The position numbers were made by a program, and so were the translations under genes. This document shows positions 1 to 11,516 of a stretch of DNA of 64,000 bases, piece after piece (positions within the stretch are counted from its first letter, which is position 1; each line of letters opens with the position of its first letter). The DNA is from Hyalella azteca (taxonomy: Eukaryota > Arthropoda > Malacostraca > Amphipoda > Hyalellidae), in contig NW_025931820.1 in NCBI RefSeq assembly GCF_000764305.2, positions 95,467 to 159,466 on the forward strand, read 5' to 3'. The notes beneath the pieces were generated by a model. It searched no databases. It was given only the letters and a program-made list of their open reading frames with translations, and was not told where the DNA came from.

Positions 1-1672
1 CTAATGTATATAGTTCAATTATGAATATGAGGGCGGGTTGAGACAGCATGCAAAAAAAAAAGTTTCTAACTCATCGTATACATTTAGCACGAGCTTATAA
101 ACTACTCAAGTGTCGCTGCAGAGGAGCTTCTAAATAAAACCACAATAAACATTATTTAGTAATTTATTGCCACAAATGGGCCCTGATATCAATTCCGGAG
201 CAATCGAAATTCTAATGCCAAATATAAAGTTCATGAACAACGTCTTCAGTAATATTTATATATCAATCGCTGATGAATTTTGCACCAAGTTTCTAGAGCC
301 GCTACATCAGAAAGTTAAAAGCCGTGCAAGCAGAGCGCATATTTGTGCAATCGTAAACTTCATTTGGAGCGAAGAAATTTCACGGCCATTGGCTCGGCTC
401 AGCAGCATTTCACGGTTCATAACATTCAAGCAGCAGGTCCCAGTTTGCGAGCGCAAGTGCATTTCTTATATGTTGCTAAGACAATGTGTACTTGGTCATT
501 CATATTCATAATGACGTCTAAATCGCTTAATTATTAGTCCTAATTTACATAAAATTCCAACATATATTTTTTTTAATCTCGAATAGAATTAATATTCGCT
601 TGCGGCTGGCAGTGGAAAGAACAAATGGTTTTCAAAATTACTCTATTGAAGTGAGAAAAACTTGAAATTCTTCGGGATTGATTTAATCACTAGGCTCGGT
701 AGTTTGGTTATCGATAAGAACTGATTTAAGAACCTTCATATTATTTTGACTCGAGGTTCACAATACGAGGTTCACAAGACCATCGTGTTTTCTAGTACGT
801 GCCTACGACAACGCGCGTCGATCGCTTTTCAGGAGCCGAAGTCGCCTGTCTGTTATTCTGTTCGTTCGTCTGTCTGGTCCGTCGACTGTGAACAGACGAC
901 TCTGTTTGTCAAGTTTGTCCATTCCCAAAATATGTTTCCTGTTTCCACGGATGTACTGTTGGTTCAGGAAGGCCGCTTCTAATCAGTTCGTTCCGGGTCG
1001 TCGTCTTCACAGAGGGTTGGCACTTAATCTTGTTCGGCGTGAAGAGTGCGAGCTGAAACTCAAGTGATAATAGTCCTTATGAACGGGGGTTCTCGAACAC
1101 GAATATCAAAATAAAAAGTTATATCTATATTACGTTCTAAAAGAATTTCCGATACGTTTTAACCCCAATCGAGTTAATATATGTTGCCACATTTCATTTA
1201 TATTATCACCAAATATATAAAGAACCAGAAGCAAATGCATAGTTCTATTTATCTTTCATGAAACTTATACAAAAAAATTTTGGCTGGCTCTCCCGAAATA
1301 AAGGAAAGAACAGCTACGTTTGAAAACATATCTAGGAAGAGCAAACCAAAGGAAAGTAAAAAATTATCTTGGAATGCATACTTTTTTACATCTGTGATAC
1401 TGCCCATTTTCAGGTTTCCTCTTGGGCAATTTATAGCTCCGATGTCGACAGCAATGATATCCACTATCCTTACAATTCATTCCAAGCTTCCTGTGATCCA
1501 AGTCCGATTGTTCCGGGAATCTCAGCGGGAGCAGCGAAATAAAAAACAATGAAGACAAGGACGAGGGAGGGCGAAGTTGATACAATTCCTGACTCCGTTA
1601 AGCTGTCGTCGTGTGGCCGTGTGTCACAGCGGCCCACTAACTTGGCCAGGCTTGGGGCTTCCGGACCCGCGT
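1..1672. other. Non-coding stretch, no gene recognised
   Basis: AT-rich sequence with only short open frames. A segment around 840-900 is rich in GTCTGT/GTTCGT words. Between 1249 and 1549 several frames on both strands are open at once, and a splice-acceptor-like string (CCATTTTCAG) ends at 1413, but no frame stands out and no protein family is recognised. Confidence 0.6.
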
Positions 1673-2226
1673 TGCTGCAGCGACGTGTACGCCGGACTCC
1701 ATGGCTGCAGCGACGTGTACGCCGGACTCCATTGCTGCAGCGACGTGTACGCCAGACTCCATTGCTGCAGCGATGTGACCGCCGGACTCCATTGCTGCAG
1801 CGACGTGTACGCCAGACTCCATGGCTGCAGCGACGTGTACGCCTGACTCCATTGCTGCAGCGACGTGTACGCCAGACTCCATTGCTGCAGCGACGTGTAC
1901 GCCAGACTCTATTGCTGCAGCGACGTGTACGACAGACTCCATGGCTGCAGCGACGTGTACGCCGGACTCCATGGCTGCAGCGACGTGTACGCCAGACTCT
2001 ATTGCTGCAGCGACGTGTACGCCAGACTCCATGGCTGCAGCGACGTGTACGCCAGACTCCATGGCTGCAGCGACGTGTACGCCGGACTCCATTGCTGCAG
2101 CGATGTGTTCGCCAGACTCCATTAATGCAGCGACGTTTACGCCGGACTCCATTGCTGCAGCGACGTTTACGCCGGACTCCATTGCTGCAGCGACGTGCAC
2201 GCCTGACTCCATTGCTGCAGCGACGT
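1673..2226. repeat. 30-bp minisatellite, about 18.5 copies
   Basis: The unit runs CGACGTGTACGCCAGACTCC followed by ATTGCTGCAG and repeats in exact 30-base register, each unit normally carrying a CTGCAG. Copies differ by point changes (GTGTAC/GTTTAC, GCCAG/GCCGG, ATTG/ATGG) and there is no indel. Because 30 is a multiple of three, frames stay open on both strands (1549-2271 plus, 1637-2212 minus), giving decapeptide repeats such as RRVRQTPLLQ and MESGVHVAAA. Openness in several frames on both strands argues for a satellite and not a gene. Confidence 0.95.
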
Positions 2227-4777
2227 GAGTTTACAAAAAATAAGAGTTTACAAAACTTCGAAATTCATTAATTTTTGAAGTTAATTATGGATAGAGAAAA
2301 ATTCAAAGTACATTAATATTGAAAACATTTGAGATGGGAGGAGCATGCTTATCATGGGATTTTAAAGTGGGTAACAACGAGCAATGTATGAAACCTTAAA
2401 ACGCTGCAGTAGAAAATTGTGGTGAAGCATTTACATCGGATTTATAAGAGATATAAATTATTTTATGACTTTTTTCTTTGCGAAATGGGGTCAATAGAAT
2501 TATTATGAATTATTTTGCTGGTGCCCATTCAATGATTAAATATCCAAATATTTTTTTATACTATTCAAAATATAAATGGCTATCGTCATTGGCCCCAAAC
2601 ATTAAACAACGATATTAAAGGCCAAAAAATTACAGTGGAAGGAAATGATAAAAAATGTGTCGAGTTAACTAAAATAATTGTGTAAATAATACACGAAACA
2701 TTTTAACCGTAAACACATGATATAATTAAATATATTAGCCGTGTATTCTCACAACCCTAGCACCTATAAAATCCCCACGTCAAATTCGTTTAATTTATTC
2801 CTTCTGAACTTCTTATTTTGTAGCCTTTCTCTGTGGTAGAATTACGGACAGTGACAAATACAAAACTAGGCTCCTTTGGTAACATTAGGGAACGCACTCC
2901 GCACTTCCATTTCCACAGTCTCTACTGTTCTCATGGTATGTTGGCTTTATTCTTCAAAACATTGTATAGCAACATAGTGGTAAGACAAGCTATATTATTT
3001 AAATTGTTAATCACTGCATGGGTGTATCAGCCATATATAAGGCAGTGATTTCTTCTACTTTTATATGCTTAATCGATGCTTAGAACTAATGTGGAATAGA
3101 ATAACTTTGTCACTAAAGAGCGACGTTCTTCAAGCCGCTCCTACTTTCAGAAAATCGTTGTAATTTAATACTATAAATAGTGTTGGAAAAAAATCAATTG
3201 TAAATTAATTGCTCATGTAGGCGTTTTAATGAAGCATTCAATTAAAGTTATAACAAATTTTACCTTAAGAAATATTCCGCACTAGAATTACAAATAATGG
3301 AAGCTAATGTCTTCTTGATTGAAATAAGAATAATGTTGCTGATAGTGTACACGAGGAGACTTATTTTGCGAGAGCAAGTGTTATACTTTATAAGAATTAG
3401 ACTTTGACGGATAGCGATTACAAGGCTGCGCCGGTGACGGGCGTTCATTAACCGCCGTAAATCAACTGATCTGTAAAGCCATGAATCAGTTTTATTCGTT
3501 CATGTGAGCAGCCACCGTCAATAATTAGTTCAAAGCATCGCAGGGGAGAACAAGGACACGCATTTATAGTAGAACTTGAAATTTATTTCGCTGTATCCCC
3601 TTAGAACTGAATAAAAACTGAGAGAGGTGTTCGAATTTCGTTAGCTATTTCATCGAACAAAACTCCAAAACGAAGAAAAAATCTATGCGCCTCCATTAAA
3701 TAATCTAACGGCCGAAATGAGAAGCAGGATCGAAGTAGTTGAATAAATTTCAATTTATATTTTTGGTGCGTATGTAGATTTTTTTACATGATTCATCGTG
3801 ATATCTTGGAGTCCAACAGTTGCCAAAGCGAACGCAAATGCAAAAGCTTCCTTTTAAGAGAGACGGCATAACGTTCATCGGGGCGTTCAGCTGCCTGGGC
3901 TGGGGTCATTTGCATGGATGATTGCAGAGCGCGATGATCAGACAAGTCCGAAGCTAAATCATCCAGAGGCAGCCTTAAAGCTCACACAGACAGTCTGTAT
4001 TTCCATACAGTCAGTTCACGATGAAATTGAGTTTCCACACTGCGTCTACACACGATGATACCGTTTTTCCACAATGTTTACACACTATTATAAGGTATTT
4101 ACACATAACTTACATACGATGTGTAGTATTGGCAGAAGGGGCAGTGAAAGTATAGTTGACTTCTATGTGTAAACTTCAAGGCTTATTATACTGTACTTCG
4201 CTTATTTTTAATTATTTTATATTCAGTCGCAGTTAGAAAATTTCGGCCTCCAAGATTTTGGTATAAAGTTATAAAGTTTTATAAACGAATTTTCATTTGT
4301 TTCTATTCCACCATATGTCAGTAACAGTAATATACGAATAATTCCGAGAATGCTATAATTTTGAATTTAGATCGATCAAAAGAGTCTGAATCATCAGAAT
4401 ATGTTATCAGAAGCCCCGGCATATTTAATGAGCCTAGCATTGACATGAATTTGCCGCTATGCAAATGACTGGAGGCAGTGCAGTGAATATCGCCAAGTTG
4501 TCAGCCATATGCGGGTATCGCCTACATCTCGAATAATCGTCATGTATACAGTCCATATTAGCGTATCGCGCGCTCGGATCGTCAGCCATATCGCGGGTAT
4601 CGCAGCGACATCTGTAGCCGTATTAGGAACCACAGGCTGCATGACTCCAGCGCTAGCTGGACAAGCCGAACTTTCGGTTGGCCGGACCGTAAGAAGCAGA
4701 AGACTCATTATTCCTGATGATATTTATTGGCGGGTTGTCGGTGGCCACCTTATGGTCGACGGACAGCCGCCGGTGCT
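2227..4777. other. Non-coding stretch, GC-richer near the right end
   Basis: 2227-4480 is AT-rich with no supportable gene. From about 4490 to 4777 the composition is richer in GC. It holds two near copies of GTCAGCCATAT(C)GCGGGTATCGC, at about 4500 and 4582, and frames open on both strands (4509-4805 plus, 4457-4708 minus) that match no family known to me. The plus frame reads into the mobile element at 4778, so it is unlikely to be an intact gene. Confidence 0.5.
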
Positions 4778-4930
4778 CAGGGGCCATACTTTCAGAATTC
4801 GCTAAGTGAACGTAAGTACTTACGCTCTATTTTCTTGTCTATGATTGGTGAATTTTGCTTGAAAGGCCGTCAATGATTGGCTGATGAACTTACGATCTCT
4901 TAACTTTTTTTTTGAAAGTATGGGCCCAGG
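4778..4930 (+). mobile_element. MITE-like short inverted-terminal element, copy 1
   Basis: A 150-bp element whose ends read CAGGGGCCATACTTTCA and, inverted, TTGAAAGTATGGGCC. Inside the termini lies a perfect 14-bp palindrome, CGTAAGTACTTACG. A second copy, reverse-complemented, lies at 11366-11516; the interiors differ at only about seven of roughly 105 positions. Such short, non-coding, inverted-terminal units in several copies are typical of non-autonomous DNA transposons. Both flanks carry CAGG, but since both copies do, it may belong to the element and not be a target duplication. Superfamily not assigned. Confidence 0.75.
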
Positions 4931-5537
4931 TGAATATTCTCGATGAGATAGCGCGGTCCTTCAGACCGCTACAGACTGGGTTAGGAATGCTTCTAATTAA
5001 AGTGCGGTCGCGAGCACAAAGAAAACATGTCATAGAAATTCGGAACTTTGCCAACAAGCCTTAGCTGCTTATAAAAGTCCAATTGTTATATTAAAAATCT
5101 GGATAAATTGACCGCATACCAAATTTTATAAATGGAAATACACAGATCTAAGGCTGCAGCGCCTAGTGAAACAAGTCAGAATAGTCATGGAAAAATAATT
5201 CTAAATTAATGTCTTAAAATGATCATAAGTTGTACAGAAAATGGGCTCGACATGAACTCCGGAAACATGGCAGGACGGCATTTAGCTCTGGCTTACTGCA
5301 TGAGTTTTAATTGTTTAAAGGCAGAATGCAGTAAAAAATAGGTCTTTGCATTTTAAAAGTGAATAATTAACTCAAGAAACGACACTCGATTAATTGTTGT
5401 TAGTAAAATATAAAGAAAAATTGAAAAAATACTCAATCAGAATTGGGTTCCTAGCAACAGCTACATTCATGGCTACAGTGTTGAGCAAGTTAATCTAGTG
5501 ACGTCGTCTAGTTTGAGTCAATTCGGAGAATATATTC
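4931..5537. other. Non-coding stretch
   Basis: AT-rich sequence between the MITE-like copy and the next minisatellite. No gene, RNA or repeat is seen here. Confidence 0.6.
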
Positions 5538-6051
5538 CAATAGTCCTGATATCGTTTTAATTATAATGTTGCAATTGTCCTGTTATCGGATAATCAAGTT
5601 GCCATCGTCATGGTATCGGTTTATCAAGTTTCCATCGTCATGGTATCAGTTAATTAAGTTGCCATCGTCTTGTTATCGGTTAATCAAGTTGCAATTGTCC
5701 TGTTATCGGTTAATCAAGTTGCCATCGTCCTGGTATCGATTAATCAAGTTGCCATCGTCCTGTTATCGGTTAATCAAGCTGCCATCGTCATGGTATCAGT
5801 TAATCAAGTTGCCATCGTCCTGTTATCAGTTAATCAAGTTGCCATCGTCCTGTTATCAGTTAATCAAGTTGCCATCGTCCTGGTATCAGTTAGTCAAGTT
5901 GCTATCGTCATGGTATCAGTTAATCAAGTTGCCATCGTCCTGTTATCGGTTAATCAAGCTGCCATCGTCATGGTATCAGGTAATCAAGTTGCCATTGTCC
6001 TGGTATCTCTTTATCATGTTACCATTGTCTTTATATCGGTTCAGCAAGCTT
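5538..6051. repeat. 30-bp minisatellite, about 17 copies
   Basis: Unit of 30 bases containing CCATCGTCCTGTTATCGG then TTAATCAAGTTG. The first unit is degenerate, and the array fades out at 6000-6051, where units drift to TTTATCATG and TTCAGCAAG. Variants alternate between CCTGTTATC and CATGGTATC and between TCGGTTAAT and TCAGTTAAT. Plus-strand frames remain open (5566-6102 and 5670-6053) because the period divides by three. The unit is unrelated to the 30-bp array at 1673. Confidence 0.95.
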
Positions 6052-6179
6052 AGGCGATGGATTTCCTTCTCGCCTCATAGGAATTTCTGTAAGCCAGTGT
6101 AAACAGCTCATTGTCCGGCATGGAGTAGCTGCCCTAAATAGCAATTCTTTAAATTTAAGAACTGCCACTCACTGCTTCG

Positions 6180-6475
6180 TCTGGAGCGAGTGCTGTGGTG
6201 TTGGCAGTTTCATCCTGAGCGAGTGCTGTGGTGTTGGCAGTTTCATCCTGAGCGGGTGCTGTGGTGTTTGCAGTTTCATCCTGAGCGAGTGCTGTGGTGT
6301 TAGCAGTTTCATCCAGAGCGAGTGCTGTGATGATATAGCAGTATCATCCAGATCCAGTGTCGTGGTGTTGCCAGTTTCATCCAGAGCGAGTGCTGTGATG
6401 ATATAGCAGTATCATCCAGAGCCAGTGTCGTGGTGTTGCCAGTTTCATCTAATGCCATGAAATTGCAGTTTCATT
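6180..6475. repeat. 33-35-bp minisatellite, about 8 copies
   Basis: Unit GAGCGAGTGCTGTGGTGTTG followed by GCAGTTTCATCCT. The first four copies are 33 bp and near-identical. Later copies alternate between a 35-bp form (GCTGTGATGATATAGCAG) and a 33-bp form (CCAGTGTCGTGGTG), so the right half has a two-unit higher-order pattern. A degenerate last copy follows. Confidence 0.92.
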
Positions 6476-7195
6476 TGGAACGGCAATTTCGGTGTTTACA
6501 TTAATAATTTATTCGGATGGAACAACTTAAATTTATATCGTTATCTTCCTATAATCAACGACGTCTATCACCGCAAATAAAATGGGTTCTTCTTCTTAAC
6601 CCTAAAGTTCATTTAAATCTGAGAAAGCCGGCTATCTGATCCATTAATCTGCTTCCGGACGGGCATTGTTCGTGTGAGAGGTTCCGGGCGTTGCGTTTTA
6701 CGGACCAAACTTCTCGATCAGCGTCCAAGTCCGCGTTCACTACGAACCCTCAACGTCGTGTAATTTCCTTGAGAGAATGGAACCAAGTTTCAGTAGCGCC
6801 GTTGCAATGTCAGAGAAACGGTCACCGCTTTTGGTGCAAATGACGGTCAAACCAAACCACTGCCACTACAGCGCAGGAAATTGTGCAAATTTTTATAAAA
6901 AATACACAATTCGTTCGAGCAGAGTTTAACTTCGTTTTGCTCAGACGCTGGCAATCATATCTTTAGAGTAAGACTTGCTTGATTATTTGTAATGAAATTA
7001 AAATAAAAACATCCAGTGTTGGGCTCAATTTTAAATGTATTTAAGTCTAAAAAAACGAAAGAAGATAACTCAGGTTCCCTTGTAGTATGAACGCGGTCCG
7101 AAAAACGACTTGGGATCATCAACTACAATGTCAGACGAACCTCTGAGCAGCGAGCGCCCCGACGTTGCTAGATTAGAGGCGGCCTCGACTTGCTG
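6476..7195. other. Non-coding stretch
   Basis: A moderately GC-rich stretch around 6640-6870 and AT-rich sequence after it. No conserved domain, exon with good splice signals, or RNA gene is seen. Confidence 0.55.
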
Positions 7196-7310
7196 GCTAA
7201 TAACAACCAGAGGTTGTTGGTTGTTCCATTTAAAAAATAGCGAAACTTTTGTAGCGAACTGTACTGGTGCGGTAATAACAACCCGGGGTTGTTGGTTGTT
7301 CCAATAAAAA
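7196..7310. repeat. Two copies of a short hairpin motif
   Basis: AATAACAACC followed by GGTTGTTGGTTGTTCCA occurs at about 7198-7230 and again at 7272-7303. In each copy AACAACC and GGTTGTT are inverted and separated by 3-4 bases. The spacing of about 75 bases suggests an old tandem duplication. Confidence 0.7.
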
Positions 7311-8146
7311 AAACAAGTATTGTATGATCTAATTGGACTGGTGTGGTACACGTATGCGTGTGTCGGGGGCTCTTCTATATCAAATAATCTTTTATCTACA
7401 TATACACAAATCGTTAATGCATACATTCGTCAACGCTATTCGTATACGAAATGGCCCAGACGCAGAAGTAACTCTCACTCTAAGAAGGGTTAAGTCGTAG
7501 AAAATCTCGGTTAAGTGAACAGTGACGCAAAATAAAAATCCACTCGGCCACTATAATTGGATAATTATTCAGATATCAGGGAGATTATTCATTTAATGCT
7601 GATAATTATGTTTGATTATTGTAATTACAAATTGTTCCCAGTCATTCGTTAGGAATAAATGACAGTAATAAATAAGATTGGAAATTTTGATGTTTGAAAA
7701 GGAACATTTACTAGCGGAAAATGAAAATTTGGAAATCATGCAATCGTGTTCTTTAGAAATCGTTTAAAATTATTGATGAATATCGTATTGATGAAATTAA
7801 ATAATGCGTAGCAAGCGATTGAAATAAACATTTACGTTTTATCGAAACAATAAGAGGAAGTATCATGAACCATTTATTTTTACATTTTATGAAAGCATTT
7901 ACTGGGCTCGGCTAAAAAAAATGTTTTCATACAAGTGTTTTGAATTTTTTTATTTTATTATCACTTATTGAGAAAAAATAAAATAAATATTTATCTAATA
8001 TGTCTTCCAAAAAATAGAATAATAAAAGCGTCATCAATAACTCACGATTAATGAAAAATGAAAGCCAAAACTAGTGCATACCGTACAATATTGGCCCAGA
8101 AATTTCTTGGGAAATTGTACAGATTTGAATTATATTTTGGTGACAG
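7311..8146. other. Non-coding AT-rich stretch
   Basis: AT-rich with runs such as TTTTTTTATTTTATTATC near 7945. No gene, RNA or array recognised. Confidence 0.6.
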
Positions 8147-8308
8147 CGTAGCACTGGAGGCTGGATGATCTCGAGCAAATCCAGGCCCGAGTTTCGCGGC
8201 CTCAAAGACCGTAAATCTGGAGGTAAAAGAGCGCGATCTCGTGTCGGCGATGGTGACAATGCGCCGCTCAATGGTGTTCTAATGGGCACCTTTGAGGTGA
8301 CTCAATAA
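8147..8308 (+). CDS. Exon-like GC-rich open frame, unknown product
   Basis: In an otherwise AT-rich neighbourhood this island is GC-rich and open. An acceptor-like GTGACAG ends at 8146, and a donor-like GAG|GTGACT lies at 8296/8297. An ATG at 8165 opens 47 codons, beginning MISSKSRPEFRGLKDRKSGG, basic and probably disordered, up to a stop at 8306-8308. A second GC-rich frame starts at ATG 8316 and runs 40 codons to 8438 in another phase (MARELGLRPPGVGAGDW...). The minus strand is also open (8071-8298), with a proline-rich reading. No family is recognised. It may be one or two exons of unknown strand, a promoter-proximal CpG-type island, or chance. Confidence 0.25.
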   Translation, partial: RSTGGWMISSKSRPEFRGLKDRKSGGKRARSRVGDGDNAPLNGVLMGTFEVTQ

Positions 8309-8480
8309 TCCGGATATGGCTCGAGAATTGGGACTTAGGCCTCCCGGTGTCGGCGCCGGGGACTGGGCGGCTGTGGGGTGTCGGTTGGCCCTTTCATTGA
8401 CTGAGCTGCTGGGGACAACGCAGCGTGTGCGCTTCTGACCGTCGTGCCATCTGTCGCATGGCTCGAGTGCGAAGACTGAC

Positions 8481-8830
8481 GTGTTGTTTCGTAGTAACAA
8501 GAGGCTAGAAATGTGTTACTTCCTAGTAACGTTTGACAATTAACATGGTACGAGTAGCGTGTTACTTCGTAGTAACAAAAGGCTAGAAACGTGTTACTTC
8601 CTAGTAACGTTTGACAATTAATATGTTACGAGTAGCATGTTACTTCGTAGTAACCAGAGGCTAGAAACGTGTTACTTCCTAGTAACGTTCGACAATGAAT
8701 ATGTCAAGATTAGCGTGCTATTTCTTGGTAGCGTGGGACTAGTAACGTGTTATTTCCGATTAATGTAGGATAAGTGAACGAATGAGTAACTTTCTAGTGT
8801 CCTAGGACTAGCAACGTGTTACTCCCATAA
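8481..8830. repeat. 78-bp tandem repeat with internal hairpins
   Basis: Three well-kept units start at 8481, 8559 and 8637, and a decayed tail runs to about 8830. Each unit holds two short inverted repeats, GTTACT-TCGT-AGTAAC and GTTACT-TCCT-AGTAAC, so the array is a string of six-base-stem hairpins separated by GTTTGACAATTAA-like spacers. Confidence 0.85.
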
Positions 8831-9937
8831 ATTCAATTTTTTAGTAACTTTCTTACAGTTCTAAATTTCTTGCAATATTAATTGTTGATCGGAGAGTGAG
8901 CGGATATGAGAATACCTTTACCAATGATTTTGGTAACAAACTCTGAATACTAAATATTGAAGTCACTTTGAGTTCAATATTTAACTGCATTCGCAAAATA
9001 TTTTTCCCCTGTGCATAAATGAAATGCCAACCAATTTTAGAAAGATCGATTGATTTTATCGGGCAATTGTCCTCGATAAACCTAAAGGCTCAGTAGAGAA
9101 ACCCCATTCAAAACCTCGTCGTTGTGTTTCTTTATTCGTTTGTCTGGTCTACGCCTTGTTGAATGGTGAATTAATACACATTTTTTTGCCCCGGTGCTGG
9201 AAATTCCCTATTGTTCTGTTAATGTAAAGAATGACAGATCGCTTCTGAAAGGTTAGGTCGGTCTCGAGTAATAACAATTATCGAAGCAATAGAGACCGAG
9301 GCATCATAAGCACGTTGAATAATACGTAGTTTGTTAGCGTTTGTTGTGCTTCACAACAACGACCATTTGTGGCAGCCGAGTGAACCTTTTTGATCTGAGG
9401 GCTTTACTGACAGTGGTATGATATGGCATGAATTTTTATAATGATCTATTAATCTTGAACAATAACAGTTTCGAAATGGTAACTTCCCAAATTTAAATCA
9501 CAGTGTTGGCAATTAAATATCAAGTGATATATTCTAAATGGATTATAAATTTAAATTAAATATGGTGAAGTGGCAGTAAAGTGAAAATGAAAATTTATCA
9601 ATACCTCTCTAAATCCTGGTATGGCATTCATATGCTACGTAATACCACATAATACTGAATTTGATAATAGGCGGAAAGATTAATGTAATGTAAGGATTAA
9701 AGTGAGCGTAATAACTTTTTCTTCGTTTGTTCTATAATTTCAGCTACGTCATCAATGAATAGTAAAATTTAAAGGCATTTTCATTTTCATTGCATTATTT
9801 CTTTCTACCAATTTTAGGACTTTATTTAGGAGTTGTATAAATTTCACGGCTCCCAGAACCATCAAGCTGGGGCGCCGACGTCGCTTGTTTGCCACGTTTT
9901 GAGATAAGGTGCGCCAGGGAGTCATTAGCGTCTGCAC
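8831..9937. other. Non-coding stretch
   Basis: AT-rich sequence; no gene or repeat family recognised. Confidence 0.6.
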
Positions 9938-10500
9938 GCTTTATTTCGCTACTACGTCTTCTTTGAACGTAAATGGCAACTATTTATACGGAAATAGGTC
10001 AGAATATAGTGCTTTATTTCGCTACTACGTCTTCTTAGAACGTAAATGGCAACTATTTATACGGAAATAGGTCAGAATATAGTGCTTTATTTCGCTACTA
10101 CATCTTCTTATAGAACGTAAATGGCAACTATTTATACGGAAATAGGTCAGAATATAGTGCTTTATTTCGCTACTACATCTTCTTATAGAACGTAAATGGC
10201 AGCTATTTATACGGAAATAGGTCAGAATATAGTGCTTTATTTTGCTACTACGTCTTCTTATAGAACGTAAATGGCAGCTATTTATACGGAAATGGGTCAG
10301 AATTTAGTTAATTTTTGCTTCGACGTCTTATTATTGAGCGTATAAGTGATAGTTATTTATACGGAAAATAGCCAGAATATAGCTCTTTATTTCGCTGTTG
10401 CGTCAAATGAAAATAACGAAAATTATTTATAAGTAAATAGTTCAGAATAAAGAACATCATTTTGCTACTACATATTACTAAAAGAACGTAAACTAACCTA
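9938..10500. repeat. 73-75-bp tandem repeat, about 7 copies
   Basis: Units starting GCTTTATTTCGCTACTAC lie at 9938, 10011, 10084, 10159 and 10234, each ending GGTCAGAATATAGT. The first two spacings are 73 and the next two 75, owing to insertion of TA within CTTCTTATAGAACG. Two or three progressively decayed units follow, to about 10500. The best-kept copies are at the left edge. Confidence 0.92.
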
Positions 10501-10940
10501 GCTAAATATTTCCCTGGATTTGTGTCAGAGTGTAGGAACTTGTTAAAGGAATATGTATTAAGTTAAGTGGTCCCTTATTTTATATAATTACGCTCGTGAT
10601 CGGTACTACAAATTTTCCACGTCACTGAACACAGAAGTTAAATTGGCTGAAGATATATTTATGGAATAAGAATGTAGATGAGATGAAATTACAATTAGCC
10701 GAAGCATTTACTGGGAATATTATAATTCATGCAAAAAAATATCACGACACATTTATTCTTTTCACTCCTAGAACTTCGAATAAAATTTTATACAACTAAC
10801 TTACAGTTTAGAGTTTGATAAATAATTTTTACACATTGCAATTAAACTTAATGCAGGTTCATGGTGCCAAATGTTCAGTAGATTAATTAGACCAAAAAGC
10901 AGAGTTTCTGAATCGACCTGTGGAAACTAGATTAATAATT
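10501..10940. other. Non-coding stretch
   Basis: AT-rich; nothing recognised. Confidence 0.6.
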
Positions 10941-11152
10941 GATTATATTTTTTATACCATGAATGTTATTTTTGCCTTATTTAGGATAATTTTTTGTATG
11001 AAGAAGCATTGTAAAATAAGGTCTGGTTTTGTCTAGTTTGTTTGATTATGTTTTAATTTTTTATACCATGAATGTTATTTTTGCCTTAATTTAGGATAAT
11101 TTTTTGTATGAGGAAGCAATGTAAAATAAGGTCAGGTTTTGTGTAGTTTGTT
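10941..11152. repeat. Tandem doublet, unit about 105 bp
   Basis: Copy 1 (10941-11042) and copy 2 (11044-11152) share TTTTATACCATGAATGTTAT, then GGATAATTTTTTGTATGA and AAAATAAGGTC, differing at only a few positions. A local duplication with no coding potential. Confidence 0.9.
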
Positions 11153-11235
11153 CCATCAACACAGAGGAGTCGGCGAAAGTCTTGATTGAATGTGCCTAAG
11201 ACAGAGCGCGGTGCCTAATGGGCCCGGCTGGCGCG

Positions 11236-11280
11236 CCTCTATAAGGAGCAGCACCGGACTTAATCTTTGCTTTGCATCAA
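11236..11280 (+). promoter_or_regulatory. TATA-type promoter candidate
   Basis: A short GC-rich block (GGGCCCGGCTGGCGCGCC) is followed by TATAAG at 11240-11245 and an initiator-like TTGCATCAA about 35 bases on. No open reading frame of note follows, so a transcript starting here would have a non-coding first exon or be non-coding. Weak support; TATA-like words are common in AT-rich DNA, but the GC-rich context is unusual for this window. Confidence 0.25.
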
Positions 11281-11365
11281 CCGCACCAAAATCAAACCGC
11301 CGATAAAGGTGTTTGCACTCAGAGAAACGTATGAGGGTTTGACCAATAAATGATTCATTTCTTGC

Positions 11366-11516
11366 CCTGTGCCTATACTTTCAAAAAAAGTTAAGAGATC
11401 GTAAGTTCATCAGTCAATCCTTGACGGCCTTTCAAGCAAAATCCACCAATCATAGACAAGAAAGTAGATCGTAAGTACTTACGTTCACTTAGCGAGTTTT
11501 GAAAGTATGGCCCCTG
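11366..11516 (-). mobile_element. MITE-like short inverted-terminal element, copy 2
   Basis: Reverse-oriented partner of the element at 4778-4930, with TATACTTTCAAAAAAAGTTA at its left edge and TTTTGAAAGTATGGCCCCTG at its right. It keeps the internal palindrome CGTAAGTACTTACG. The close match between copies suggests fairly recent movement within this genome. Confidence 0.75.

Noticed and set aside
1249..1552. Exon candidates on both strands, including a plus frame of 42 codons after an acceptor-like CATTTTCAG at 1413
   Set aside because: Three different frames on two strands look equally protein-like, so the appearance carries no weight without other evidence.
1549..2271. A 240-codon plus frame and a 191-codon minus frame as repeat proteins
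   Set aside because: The 30-bp array is open in several frames on both strands at once, as expected of a satellite with a period divisible by three.
4778..4930. CAGG on both sides of the MITE-like element as a target-site duplication
   Set aside because: The second copy has the same flanking word, so it is probably part of the element.
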